From contig DATJYC010000011.1 of NCBI GenBank assembly GCA_035499735.1, positions 1 through 64,000 of the forward strand: a stretch of DNA of 64,000 bases. Reading direction: 5' to 3'. The notes beneath the pieces are model-generated. The model worked only from the letters and a program-made list of their open reading frames with translations. It did no database searches and was not told the origin of the DNA. This stretch comes from VBDM01 sp035499735 (GTDB lineage: Bacteria; Pseudomonadota; Gammaproteobacteria; Burkholderiales; SG8-39). Below, one piece after another: positions 48,716 through 55,904 of the stretch (positions are counted from its first letter, which is position 1; each line of letters begins with the position of its first letter). The position numbers were made by a program, and so were the translations under genes.

Positions 48716-49126
48716 TTACGCCGCCGGCGGCGGCTGTTTCTCCACCTGCGGCAGGTCCGCGGCTATACAGGCCCAGCGCGGCGCGCTCGATGTCCAGATG
48801 GTCATCGCGGGCTTCGCGAGCCCCGGATCGTCGAAGGTCCCGACGCGGGCGAAGATCAGGTGCGGCCGCGCCTCCGCCGAGCTGAAGAGGGGCGTCCCGC
48901 ACGTCGGACAGAACTGCCGGTGCATCCGGTTGCCGCTGTCGGCGATGCTGAGGTAGTCGCCGGTCTTGCCGGTGACTTTGAAAGTCGCGGTGCGGAAGGC
49001 GGCGTTGACCGTTCCGCTGCCGGCGCCGAGGTACTGGCATTCCCGGCACCAGCACACGCGCGTGACGATCGGCGGCTCCGAGCTCTCCCAGCGGACCGCC
49101 CCGCAGAAGCACTTGCCCGTGATCAC
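48716..49126 (-). CDS. GFA (glutathione-dependent formaldehyde-activating)-family protein
   Basis: 136 residues from GTG at 49126 (VITGKCFCGAVRW); the longer frame upstream runs into the divergent dehydrogenase gene. Zinc-binding Cys occur in the family order: C-F-C in GKCFCGAVRW, C-x-C-x2-C in RVCWCRECQYLGAG and C-x2-C in QFCPTCGTPLF. Residues ARPHLIFARVGTFDD close the fold. Members are called formaldehyde-activating or S-hydroxymethylglutathione synthases, but many are of unknown activity. A broken partial copy lies about 0.8 kb downstream in the same direction. Confidence 0.92.
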   Translation of the reverse strand: MITGKCFCGAVRWESSEPPIVTRVCWCRECQYLGAGSGTVNAAFRTATFKVTGKTGDYLSIADSGNRMHRQFCPTCGTPLFSSAEARPHLIFARVGTFDDPGLAKPAMTIWTSSAPRWACIAADLPQVEKQPPPAA

Positions 49127-49187
49127 GTCGTAACCTCGACCGGAGCGAAAACACCGATTATAGTCGTCGGGGCCCGCCGGACCGAAC

Positions 49188-50333
49188 ATGCGCCTCGACG
49201 ACTGCCACAACTTCCACGACTTCAGGAGACTCGCGAAGCGACGTCTCCCGGGGCCGATCTTCAACTACATCGACGGCGCGGCGGACGACGAGGTCACCTA
49301 CCGCCGCAACACCGAGGCCTTCGAGCGCTGCGACCTGGTGCCGAACGTGCTGCGCGGGGTGAAGGAGATCGACCTGTCGGTGACGGTGATGGGGCAGAAG
49401 CTCGCGCTGCCGTTCTATTGCTCGCCGACTGCGCTCCAGCGCCTCTTCCACCACGACGGGGAGCGCGCCGTCGGGGCCGCGGCGTCGAAATTCGGGACGA
49501 TGTTCGGCGTGTCGTCGGTCGGGACGGTCAGCGTGGAGGAGCTGCGCCGCGCCTACTCCACGCCCCAGGTCTATCAGTTCTACTTCCACAAGGACCGCGG
49601 CCTCAACCGCGCCATGATGCGCCGCGCGAAGGAGGCGGGCGTGGACGTGATGATGCTCACCGTCGACAGCATCATCGGCGGCAACCGCGAGCGCGACCTG
49701 CGCACCGGCTTCTCGATTCCCTTCAGGCTCACGCTCGGCGGCATGCTCGAGTTCGCGCTCAAGCCCGCGTGGGGCCTGAACTACGTGACTCACGAGCGCT
49801 ACCGGCTGCCCCAGCTCGAGGAACACATCGACATGAAGGGGGACGCGATGTCGATCAGCCGCTACTTCAGCGAAATGTTCGACCCCACCATGAACTGGAA
49901 AGACATCGCGGAGATGGTGCGCGAATGGAACGGGCAGTTCTGCCTGAAGGGCGTCATGTCGGTGGAAGACGCGAAACGCGCGAAGGACATCGGCTGCACC
50001 GGCATCGTGCTCTCCAACCACGGCGGAAGGCAGCTCGACGGCTCTCGCTCCGCGTTCGATCAGCTCGCCGAAGTCGTCGACGCCGTCGGCGACAAGATCG
50101 ACGTCATGATGGACGGCGGCGTCCAGCGCGGGACTCACATCCTCAAGGCGCTGTCCCTCGGCGCCAAGGCGGTCGGAGTGGGGCGGTATTATCTGTTCCC
50201 GCTCGCTGCAGCCGGCCAGGCCGGCGTCGAGCGCGCCCTGGCTCTCATGCGCGAGGAGCTCGAGCGGGGAATGAAGCTGATGGGGTGCACTTCAGTGAAG
50301 CAGCTGTCGAGGGGCAATTTGCGGTTCAGGTAG
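49188..50333 (+). CDS. FMN-dependent alpha-hydroxyacid dehydrogenase (LldD-like)
   Basis: 381 residues from ATG at 49188. The TIM-barrel FMN fold includes CHNFHDFRRLAKRRLPGPIFNYIDGAADDEVTYRRNT, ALPFYCSPTALQRLFHHDGE, VYQFYFHKDRG, MLTVDSIIGGNRERDLRTGF, the catalytic His/Arg segment IVLSNHGGRQLDGSRSA and VMMDGGVQRGTHILKALSLGAKAVGVGR. It oxidises an L-2-hydroxy acid such as lactate or mandelate at the membrane or cytosol; the specific substrate is unknown. It is divergent from the GFA gene and followed by a lower-GC insertion. Confidence 0.95.
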   Translation: MRLDDCHNFHDFRRLAKRRLPGPIFNYIDGAADDEVTYRRNTEAFERCDLVPNVLRGVKEIDLSVTVMGQKLALPFYCSPTALQRLFHHDGERAVGAAASKFGTMFGVSSVGTVSVEELRRAYSTPQVYQFYFHKDRGLNRAMMRRAKEAGVDVMMLTVDSIIGGNRERDLRTGFSIPFRLTLGGMLEFALKPAWGLNYVTHERYRLPQLEEHIDMKGDAMSISRYFSEMFDPTMNWKDIAEMVREWNGQFCLKGVMSVEDAKRAKDIGCTGIVLSNHGGRQLDGSRSAFDQLAEVVDAVGDKIDVMMDGGVQRGTHILKALSLGAKAVGVGRYYLFPLAAAGQAGVERALALMREELERGMKLMGCTSVKQLSRGNLRFR

Positions 50334-50357
50334 CAGTTAAAGGAGGCGACACTTGAT

Positions 50358-50942
50358 ATGAAGGACGGAATCGTTGCAAATCGCGTTTTCGTCGGATACC
50401 CGTGCCAGCCCGCAACTCAACTGATGGCCAATCGTGAAGGCGCTTGACAGCTCGAGCGTTGCGATGTTCGACGCGAGCATGGGGAATCCAAACGTCTCAC
50501 TGAGTATGGATATTTCAGGGCGACTCGGGGAGAGGAGGCTGCGTTTCTATTCCTTGATGAAGACGCAAAGATCCCCGCGGGGAAGAGCTCTATGATTTCC
50601 GACTTGGCCGGTGCGGTAGCGAACAGGTACAAGCCTACAGACAATCGCCTCCGGGAAGCGGTGATCGCGTTGTGCGAAAATCATCCTTACGTCCGCCGAT
50701 TCACAAAGTTCTGTCGGCAGCGGCGCTACAAGGGTGGCCCTCGGAAATTTCTCATTCGTATGATTCGGCAAATGGACGGGCGGGATTCAATCCTAAGGCG
50801 CGAGTTCTTGGACGATCTTGTTCACGAAACCAACAAAAGTGAAAGCCATATCGGGAAATATCTGAAAGCGCTTCACGAGGCGGGCTTGCTGACAGTTACC
50901 AGGGGAAATGAACACTCCTCGAGGGTATACGTATCAGGTTAA
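50358..50942 (+). pseudogene. Frameshifted low-GC gene: nucleotide-binding-like N-domain plus winged-helix-like C-region
   Basis: An ATG at 50358, behind AAAGGAGGCGAC at 50338-50349, opens the frame NRVFVGYPCQPATQL but meets TGA at 50445. A +1 shift between about 50423 and 50434 gives IVKALDSSSVAMFDASMGNPNVSL, and a -1 shift near 50493-50505 (CTGAG where CTGGAG would fit) restores EYGYFRATRGEEAAFLFLDED, then runs to TAA at 50940-50942. The ATG at 50592 starts only the last 116 residues (YLKALHEAGLLTVTRGN, winged-helix-like). FD-S-NPNVSLEYGY resembles the NPNV/LELG motif of TIR-like and deoxyribosyltransferase-like domains. GC is visibly lower than its neighbours. Either a true pseudogene or two base-calling errors. 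Confidence 0.55.
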
Positions 50943-50974
50943 CCGCCGGAAGGCGTTCGTGATAGTCCAGTGGT

Positions 50975-52456
50975 TCAGCTTGCGCCAGACCCCGCCGCGC
51001 TCGCCCCCGCGATCTTCCCGAACACCGCGCCGTTCGTCAGACCGCTCCCGCCCGGGTAGTTGAAGTAGAAGATCCCGCCGACCAGCTCGCCCGCCGCGTA
51101 TAGGCCCGGGATCGGCTCGCCGTCGGTGTTGATCACCTGCGCGTCGGTGTTGATGCGCAATCCGCCGAAGCTGAACGTGATGCCGCAGGTCACCGCGTAG
51201 GCCTCGTACGGCGGGGTGTCGATGGTGTTGGCCCAGTTGCTCTTGTTCACGGCGAGGCCTTCGGTGCGGCGGCCGTCCTTGACGTTCGGGTTGAACGGAA
51301 TGTCCTGCCTCACCGCGGCGTTGTAGGCTTTGATCTCGGCCAAAGCGACCTTTGCGTTCACGTCGTCGAGCTTGGAGGTCAGCTCTTCCAGCGTGTTCGC
51401 GACGACCTTGGTGACCTGCTTGATGCGGTACTCGTCGCGGAGCTGACCCTTCACTTTCGCATCGAAGATCTGCCAGGCGAACTGCTGGGGCTGGTGGAGG
51501 ATGACTTTTCCGTATTTCGCGTAGGTGTAGTTCCTGAAGTCCGCGCCCTCGTCGACGAAGCGCCTGCCCTCGGCGTTGAGGTAGATCCCCCAGGGATACG
51601 AGTGCTTCTGGAACTGGTCGCCCACGGCCAGGTCCCCGAACTCGGGCGCGTTCCGCTCCCACGCCACCGCGTGGCACCCCGACCAGTTCCCGATCGGCTG
51701 CGCGCCGACGTCGAGCGCCATGCGGATGCCATCGCCGGTGTTGAAGCGCGTGCCCCTGACCTTCGCGAGCTCCCACAACGGACCGAGGTAGCGCGTGCGC
51801 ATCTCCGCGTTCGCCTGGAAGCCGCCCGCGGCGAGGACCACCGCCCTGGATTTGATCTGCTTGGTCTTGCCCCGGTGCTTCGCGACGACCCCGTGCGCGC
51901 CCGCGTCGTCGGCGATGAGCGAGACGGCTCGTGCCTGGTACCAGATCTCGACGGCGTTCTTCTTCGCGATCTGGGTGAGCGAGTCGACGAGGCCCGGTCC
52001 GCCGCCGATGGCTTCCAGCGTCAGCCCGCCCCAGAACTTGAACTTCCCCTCGATTTTGAACGCTTGCCGTCCCCAGGCGGCGGTGAAGCGCACGCCTTTC
52101 TTCTTCATCCATAGGGCGGTGGGGAAGCTTTCCTTGACCAAGATCTCCGTGAGGTCCGGGTCGCAGCGGTACTCCGTGACCCGCGCCATGTCGTCCAGGA
52201 ACTGATCCGCCGTATACGTACCGAAGTCGGTGCGCTCTCGCTCCTCCTTCGACAGGTCGATCAATTGCGCCAGGTCGTCGGCGCCGTTGTAGACGATGCG
52301 CAGCAGCCCTGCGGTGAAGCGCGAGTTGCCTCCCGACTCGTCCTCGGGCGCGCGCTCGAGCACCAGCACGCGCTTTGCCGTCTCCTTCGCGGAAATCGCC
52401 GCGCACAGGGCTGCATTGCCGCCGCCCACTACGATAACGTCGTACTCGTTACTCAC
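50975..52456 (-). CDS. FAD-dependent fumarate reductase-like flavoprotein (TcuA-type)
   Basis: 493 residues from ATG at 52456. The N-terminal dinucleotide site is DVIVVGGGNAALCAAISAKE; ESGGNSRFTAG follows, the fumarate-reductase/3-ketosteroid-dehydrogenase pattern. AVVLAAGGFQANAEMRTRYL, NTGDGIRMALDVGAQP and CGITFSFGGLRINTDAQVINTDGEPIPGLYAAGELVGGIFYFNYPGGSGLTNGAVFGKIAG complete FAD binding. The closest common annotation is tricarballylate dehydrogenase TcuA, which makes cis-aconitate. Downstream of two Bug genes and acnA in this polycistron, that role fits well but is inferred. Confidence 0.88.
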   Translation of the reverse strand: MSNEYDVIVVGGGNAALCAAISAKETAKRVLVLERAPEDESGGNSRFTAGLLRIVYNGADDLAQLIDLSKEERERTDFGTYTADQFLDDMARVTEYRCDPDLTEILVKESFPTALWMKKKGVRFTAAWGRQAFKIEGKFKFWGGLTLEAIGGGPGLVDSLTQIAKKNAVEIWYQARAVSLIADDAGAHGVVAKHRGKTKQIKSRAVVLAAGGFQANAEMRTRYLGPLWELAKVRGTRFNTGDGIRMALDVGAQPIGNWSGCHAVAWERNAPEFGDLAVGDQFQKHSYPWGIYLNAEGRRFVDEGADFRNYTYAKYGKVILHQPQQFAWQIFDAKVKGQLRDEYRIKQVTKVVANTLEELTSKLDDVNAKVALAEIKAYNAAVRQDIPFNPNVKDGRRTEGLAVNKSNWANTIDTPPYEAYAVTCGITFSFGGLRINTDAQVINTDGEPIPGLYAAGELVGGIFYFNYPGGSGLTNGAVFGKIAGASAAGSGAS

Positions 52457-52490
52457 TGCCCGGTGCTCCTTTCCCCGTTCGCACGATACT

Positions 52491-53441
52491 TCAATCCGGC
52501 TGTATCCCGGAAGTCCGGACGACCTTGCCCCACTTGTCGATCTCGTTCCTGTAGAACGCGTCGAACGCCTCCGGCCCGAGCGGGTCGACGACCGCGCCCA
52601 GGGCCGAGAGCTTTTCCCTTATGCCCGGGTCCTCGAGCGCCTTGAGCGCTTCCGCGCCGAGCTTCGCGACGGTGTCCTTCGGCGTCTTCGCCGGGGCGAA
52701 CAGGCCCCACCAGACGAACGCCTCGTAGCCCGCGACGCCGCCTTCGGCGAAGGTCGGAACCTCGGGCAGCATCGGCAGCCGCTTCGGGCTCGCGACCGCG
52801 AGCGCGCGCAGCCGCCCGGCCTTGATGTTGGCGGCGACCTCGACCGGGTTGGTGATGAAGAAGGCGAGGCGCCCGCCCATGAGGTCGGTGATCGCGGGCG
52901 CGCCGCCCTTGTAGGGCACATGCACCACGTTGATCCCCGTCTGGAGGCGCAGCAGTTCCGTCGCGAGGTGCTGCGAGCTGCCGTTGCCCGCCGAGCCGTA
53001 GTTGAGCCTGCCGGGGTGGCTCTTCGCGAGCGCGATCAGGTCCTTGACCGACTTCGCCGGCGATTCCGGCGCGACGACGAGAACGAGCGGCGCGTAGCCG
53101 ACGCGTGCGACCGGGGCGAAATCGGTCCGCGCGTCGTACGGCAGGCTCTTGAACAGGCTCACGTTCGTGGCGAGGCCGTTCGCCCCCATCAGGAGCGTCG
53201 TGCCGTCGGGCGCCGACTTGGCGACGGCGTCGGCGCCGATGTTCGCATTCCCTCCGGGCCGGTTGTCGACGATGACCGGGCTTCCGGTCAGCTCCGACAT
53301 GCGCTGGCCCACCGCGCGCGAGACCACGTCCACCGCGCCGCCCGCGGCGTAGGGAACCACGATGTGGAGCGGCTTCGATCCCTGCGCCATCGCCGCAGGA
53401 GCGGCGGCGAGAAGCGCGACGAGCAACGACATTCTCTTCAT
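52491..53441 (-). CDS. Bug/TctC-type tricarboxylate binding protein (4 of 5)
   Basis: 316 residues; ATG at 53441 overlaps the previous stop (ATGA). Signal peptide LLVALLAAAPAAMAQ, then LHIVVPYAAGGAVDVVSRAVGQRM, DNRPGGNANIGADAVAKSAPDGTTLLMG, LNYGSAGNGSSQHLATELL and HVPYKGGAPAITDLMGGRLAFFI. It is followed 34 bases later by the TcuA-like flavoprotein gene, so the ligand could be tricarballylate or a related acid. As with the others, TctAB membrane genes are absent here. Confidence 0.94.
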   Translation of the reverse strand: MKRMSLLVALLAAAPAAMAQGSKPLHIVVPYAAGGAVDVVSRAVGQRMSELTGSPVIVDNRPGGNANIGADAVAKSAPDGTTLLMGANGLATNVSLFKSLPYDARTDFAPVARVGYAPLVLVVAPESPAKSVKDLIALAKSHPGRLNYGSAGNGSSQHLATELLRLQTGINVVHVPYKGGAPAITDLMGGRLAFFITNPVEVAANIKAGRLRALAVASPKRLPMLPEVPTFAEGGVAGYEAFVWWGLFAPAKTPKDTVAKLGAEALKALEDPGIREKLSALGAVVDPLGPEAFDAFYRNEIDKWGKVVRTSGIQPD

Positions 53442-54058
53442 GATTCGTTCCTCCATTCTCCAAGCAATCGGTAGGTACCGACGTGAGCGTCCCGGCCGAG
53501 CGGCGCGCGGACCGCGTCCTCCAGCTCGACGCCGACGTTTTCGCGCTGGACGTCGACCACCAGCGCTGTCTCGATGCGGCGGTCGCCCCCAGGGCGGAGC
53601 TTCGCCTCGCTGCTCGTGGCGCCAGCGGGCCCTTGCGCCGCCTTCCACACCTGGACTCCGACGACGCGCGGGTCGCGCTCGAGGCCGGCCCCGTCGACCG
53701 CAACCGGGTCCTCTGAATACGCCGTGACCGCGCAGGCGCCGAGACCGCGTCTCGGCGAGCGGTACGCGACCGAGCAGGCGGTGCGCAGCATGTTGCGGAA
53801 CCCGGCCATCACCTCGCGGGTCTGCGGCGTAGGCGAGGCGAGCCTCGCCAGGTACTCGGGCGAAGCGAGCGCCTCGGGCGCCGTCACATCATAGGCTATG
53901 AAGAAGCGCGGGCTTCCCATCACCGCCTCGTAGCGCCGCGCCCCGAGGAACCCGGGCAGCGCGAGGCGCTCCGGGATGTGCTCGCCCACCAGCCATCGCT
54001 CGTAGAGCTCCGAGCGCGAGTCCTCGAGGTCGTGCCAGATCGCGAGAACCCCCGCCAT
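53438..54058 (-). CDS. Conserved protein of unknown function (DabB-like fold suspected)
   Basis: 206 residues from ATG at 54058, two bases after the dioxygenase stop. I do not recognise a named family. The N-terminal half (VLAIWHDLEDSRSELYERWLVGEHIPERLALPGFLGARRYEA and FFIAYDVTAPEALASPEYLARL) resembles dimeric alpha/beta-barrel proteins with a conserved W-EH-P motif. The second half is a similar-sized repeat (GLGACAVTAYSEDP, RRIETALVVDVQRENVGVELEDA). It overlaps the Bug gene by four bases. Its place beside a gallate-type dioxygenase suggests a catabolic accessory. Confidence 0.65.
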   Translation of the reverse strand: MAGVLAIWHDLEDSRSELYERWLVGEHIPERLALPGFLGARRYEAVMGSPRFFIAYDVTAPEALASPEYLARLASPTPQTREVMAGFRNMLRTACSVAYRSPRRGLGACAVTAYSEDPVAVDGAGLERDPRVVGVQVWKAAQGPAGATSSEAKLRPGGDRRIETALVVDVQRENVGVELEDAVRAPLGRDAHVGTYRLLGEWRNES

Positions 54059-54060
54059 CG

Positions 54061-55344
54061 CTACTTCTTGTCCCAGGCGAGCCGCCCCGCGTCCTTCCCC
54101 GCCACCGAGTAGAGCACCCCGGTATTGCGCGTCTTGAGGAACTGCTCGAGGGACTCGCCGCGCATCGCCGAGTAGATATGCAGGTTGGAGACGCCGATGA
54201 CCGCGCCCAGCTTCTCGAGCATGAAGAAGATCACGCCGTAGTGGATCATCCCGCGCCAGTCGCGGCGCCGCACGAGGTCGCGCTCCTCCTCGCTCAAGCC
54301 GGCCTCCGCAAACGCGGCCTCCGGATCGGCGAAGAACTTCGCGCGGTGCGCGGGCTCGATCAGCCGGTGCAGGAAGCTGTTGAGCCGGTAGGCCTTGCGG
54401 CTTCTCTGGTGATCGAAAGGATAGGTGCCGGCGAGCTTCTCCGCGCCGGCGAGCTGACGGCGCACATGCTCGCGATAGCGGGGCGCCGGATCGACCGGCG
54501 CCGGCGCCGCCTCATCCTCGTAGATCGCGGTCGCGATCCCGGTCATCGACGGCAGGGTGTAGCTCTGGTGCAGCTTCCTGACGTTGGCCGACAGCGCGCC
54601 GCGCATGACGAGCCACATGATGACTTCGGCCCCTTCCATTCCGCCGAGGGTCGCGTACTCGGCGTGGGTCAATTCCGTAAGCCTGACCGGGTCTTTCTCC
54701 AGCAGCTTGAGAAACTGCTCGTCCCACGCCGGGTTGTTGAAGCCGGCGCGCTCACCGTGCACCTGGTGCGACAGCCCGCCCGTCGCGACGATCGCGACTC
54801 TCAGATCCTCGGGAAAGGACTCGATCGCACGCCGCAGCGACTGGCCGAGCGCGTAGCAGCGCCGCGCCGACGGAATCGGAAACTGCAGCACGCCCACCTG
54901 CAGCGGCACGACAGCCGCCGGCCACGCCGGCTCGTGCGGCAGCAGGACCGACAAGGGCGAGAACAGGCCGTGGTCGAGCGGCTTTCCCTGGAAGAACGCC
55001 ATGTCGAACTCGTCCGCCATGAGCGACGCGCCGATGTGGCGCGCGAGCGCGGCGTGGCCCCGAATGGGAGGTAGCGCCCGCGGCCCGCCTCCCTCGTCGG
55101 CCACCGCGTAGCTGTCGTCGATGCCGAGCGCGAACGCCGAGTAGTGATCGAAGAAGAAGGACGTGACGTGGTCGTTGAAGATGAAGAACAGCACGTCCGG
55201 GTTCTTCTCGGCGAGCCAGCGCTGCAGCGGCTCGAAGCCGCGGAAGATCGGGGCCCAGAGCGGATCGTCCTCCTTGTGCCTGTCGTAGGCGAAGCCGATC
55301 GTCGGAGTGTGCGAGCACGCGACGCCGCCCAGGATTTTTGCCAT
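54061..55344 (-). CDS. desB: Fused LigAB-type extradiol dioxygenase (gallate dioxygenase)
   Basis: 427 residues from ATG at 55344 behind GGAGAG. The LigB-like catalytic domain (about 1-280) has His12 in ACSHTPTIGFAYD and His59 in FIFNDHVTSFFFD, the iron ligands seen in gallate dioxygenase, with a Glu near 240 (GGMEGAEVIMW) as the third and His193 in TGGLSHQVHG near the substrate. The LigA-like domain forms the C-terminus (LNSFLHRLIEPAHRAKFFADPEAAF and WRGMIHYGVIFFMLEKLGAVIGV). This single-chain fusion is the DesB/GalA form that cleaves gallate to 4-oxalomesaconate; protocatechuate is an alternative. Confidence 0.88.
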   Translation of the reverse strand: MAKILGGVACSHTPTIGFAYDRHKEDDPLWAPIFRGFEPLQRWLAEKNPDVLFFIFNDHVTSFFFDHYSAFALGIDDSYAVADEGGGPRALPPIRGHAALARHIGASLMADEFDMAFFQGKPLDHGLFSPLSVLLPHEPAWPAAVVPLQVGVLQFPIPSARRCYALGQSLRRAIESFPEDLRVAIVATGGLSHQVHGERAGFNNPAWDEQFLKLLEKDPVRLTELTHAEYATLGGMEGAEVIMWLVMRGALSANVRKLHQSYTLPSMTGIATAIYEDEAAPAPVDPAPRYREHVRRQLAGAEKLAGTYPFDHQRSRKAYRLNSFLHRLIEPAHRAKFFADPEAAFAEAGLSEEERDLVRRRDWRGMIHYGVIFFMLEKLGAVIGVSNLHIYSAMRGESLEQFLKTRNTGVLYSVAGKDAGRLAWDKK

Positions 55345-55355
55345 GGGGAACTCTC

Positions 55356-55430
55356 CTACGCCGGGCGCGCCGCGGCCTCGGAGCGCTTGCGGAAGCCGAG
55401 GCCCGTGGTGTTGTACGCGTCGTGCTTCAT
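55356..55430 (-). CDS. Tiny 24-codon ORF between DoxX and the dioxygenase
   Basis: ATG at 55430 lies two bases after the DoxX stop and the TAG at 55356-55358 overlaps the GGAGAG before the dioxygenase ATG. The peptide is MKHDAYNTTGLGFRKRSEAA followed by ARPA. It is too short for family recognition. Its perfect fit between the two genes suggests coupled translation or a leader-peptide role, though chance cannot be excluded. Confidence 0.35.
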   Translation of the reverse strand: MKHDAYNTTGLGFRKRSEAAARPA

Positions 55431-55432
55431 AT

Positions 55433-55879
55433 TCAGAGCTCGGTGCCGATCCTGCGGTCGAGCGAGAGAGGACCGCCGCCGCGCAAGGCGATGGCGAACA
55501 GGACCAGGCCCCAGAACAGGGGATACTCGTAGCCAGGGTTGGTCCAGCCGAACTTCGGCAAATAGTGGTAGGCGATCACCGCCATCTCGATGGTGGCGGC
55601 CGCCGCCCAGAAGCGGGTGAGCAGGCCGAGCGCGATGCAAAGGCCCCCGAGCGTCTCGATGGCGATCAGGATCACGGCGAGCGGCTCGGCGGGCGCGATG
55701 CCCCGCTTCACGAGCGCGAATTGCGCGGTGGCGCTTATCCCCGCCATGAGCTTCGGCCAGCCGTGCGGGATGAGCATCAGCCCCGCGGTGACGCGGATCA
55801 GGGTCCACGTGAAAGGCTCGACGCGGTCGTAGAACGGCTTCAGCGCCGGGACGAGCAGGCGCGGCGCGGCATTTTCCAT
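55433..55879 (-). CDS. DoxX-family membrane protein
   Basis: 148 residues from ATG at 55879 behind GGAGGAGGGAG. Four membrane segments: about 21-42 (WTLIRVTAGLMLIPHGWPKL), 66-86 (LAVILIAIETLGGLCIALGLL), 88-108 (AAAATIEMAVIAYHYL) and 119-137 (YPLFWGLVLFAIALRGGG). The HGWPKL and GLLTRF motifs are typical of DoxX/SURF4-like proteins. Members are linked to thiosulfate:quinone oxidoreductase or redox and detoxification. Here the gene lies between a TPP enzyme and a dioxygenase, so its role is unclear. Confidence 0.9.
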   Translation of the reverse strand: MENAAPRLLVPALKPFYDRVEPFTWTLIRVTAGLMLIPHGWPKLMAGISATAQFALVKRGIAPAEPLAVILIAIETLGGLCIALGLLTRFWAAAATIEMAVIAYHYLPKFGWTNPGYEYPLFWGLVLFAIALRGGGPLSLDRRIGTEL

Positions 55880-55904
55880 CGGTCTCCCTCCTCCTTGGTA
55901 GTCG

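Noticed and set aside
50417..50771. Minus-strand small frames in the lower-GC insert
   Set aside because: They lack ribosome sites and sensible protein features; the plus-strand pieces join into one coherent protein.
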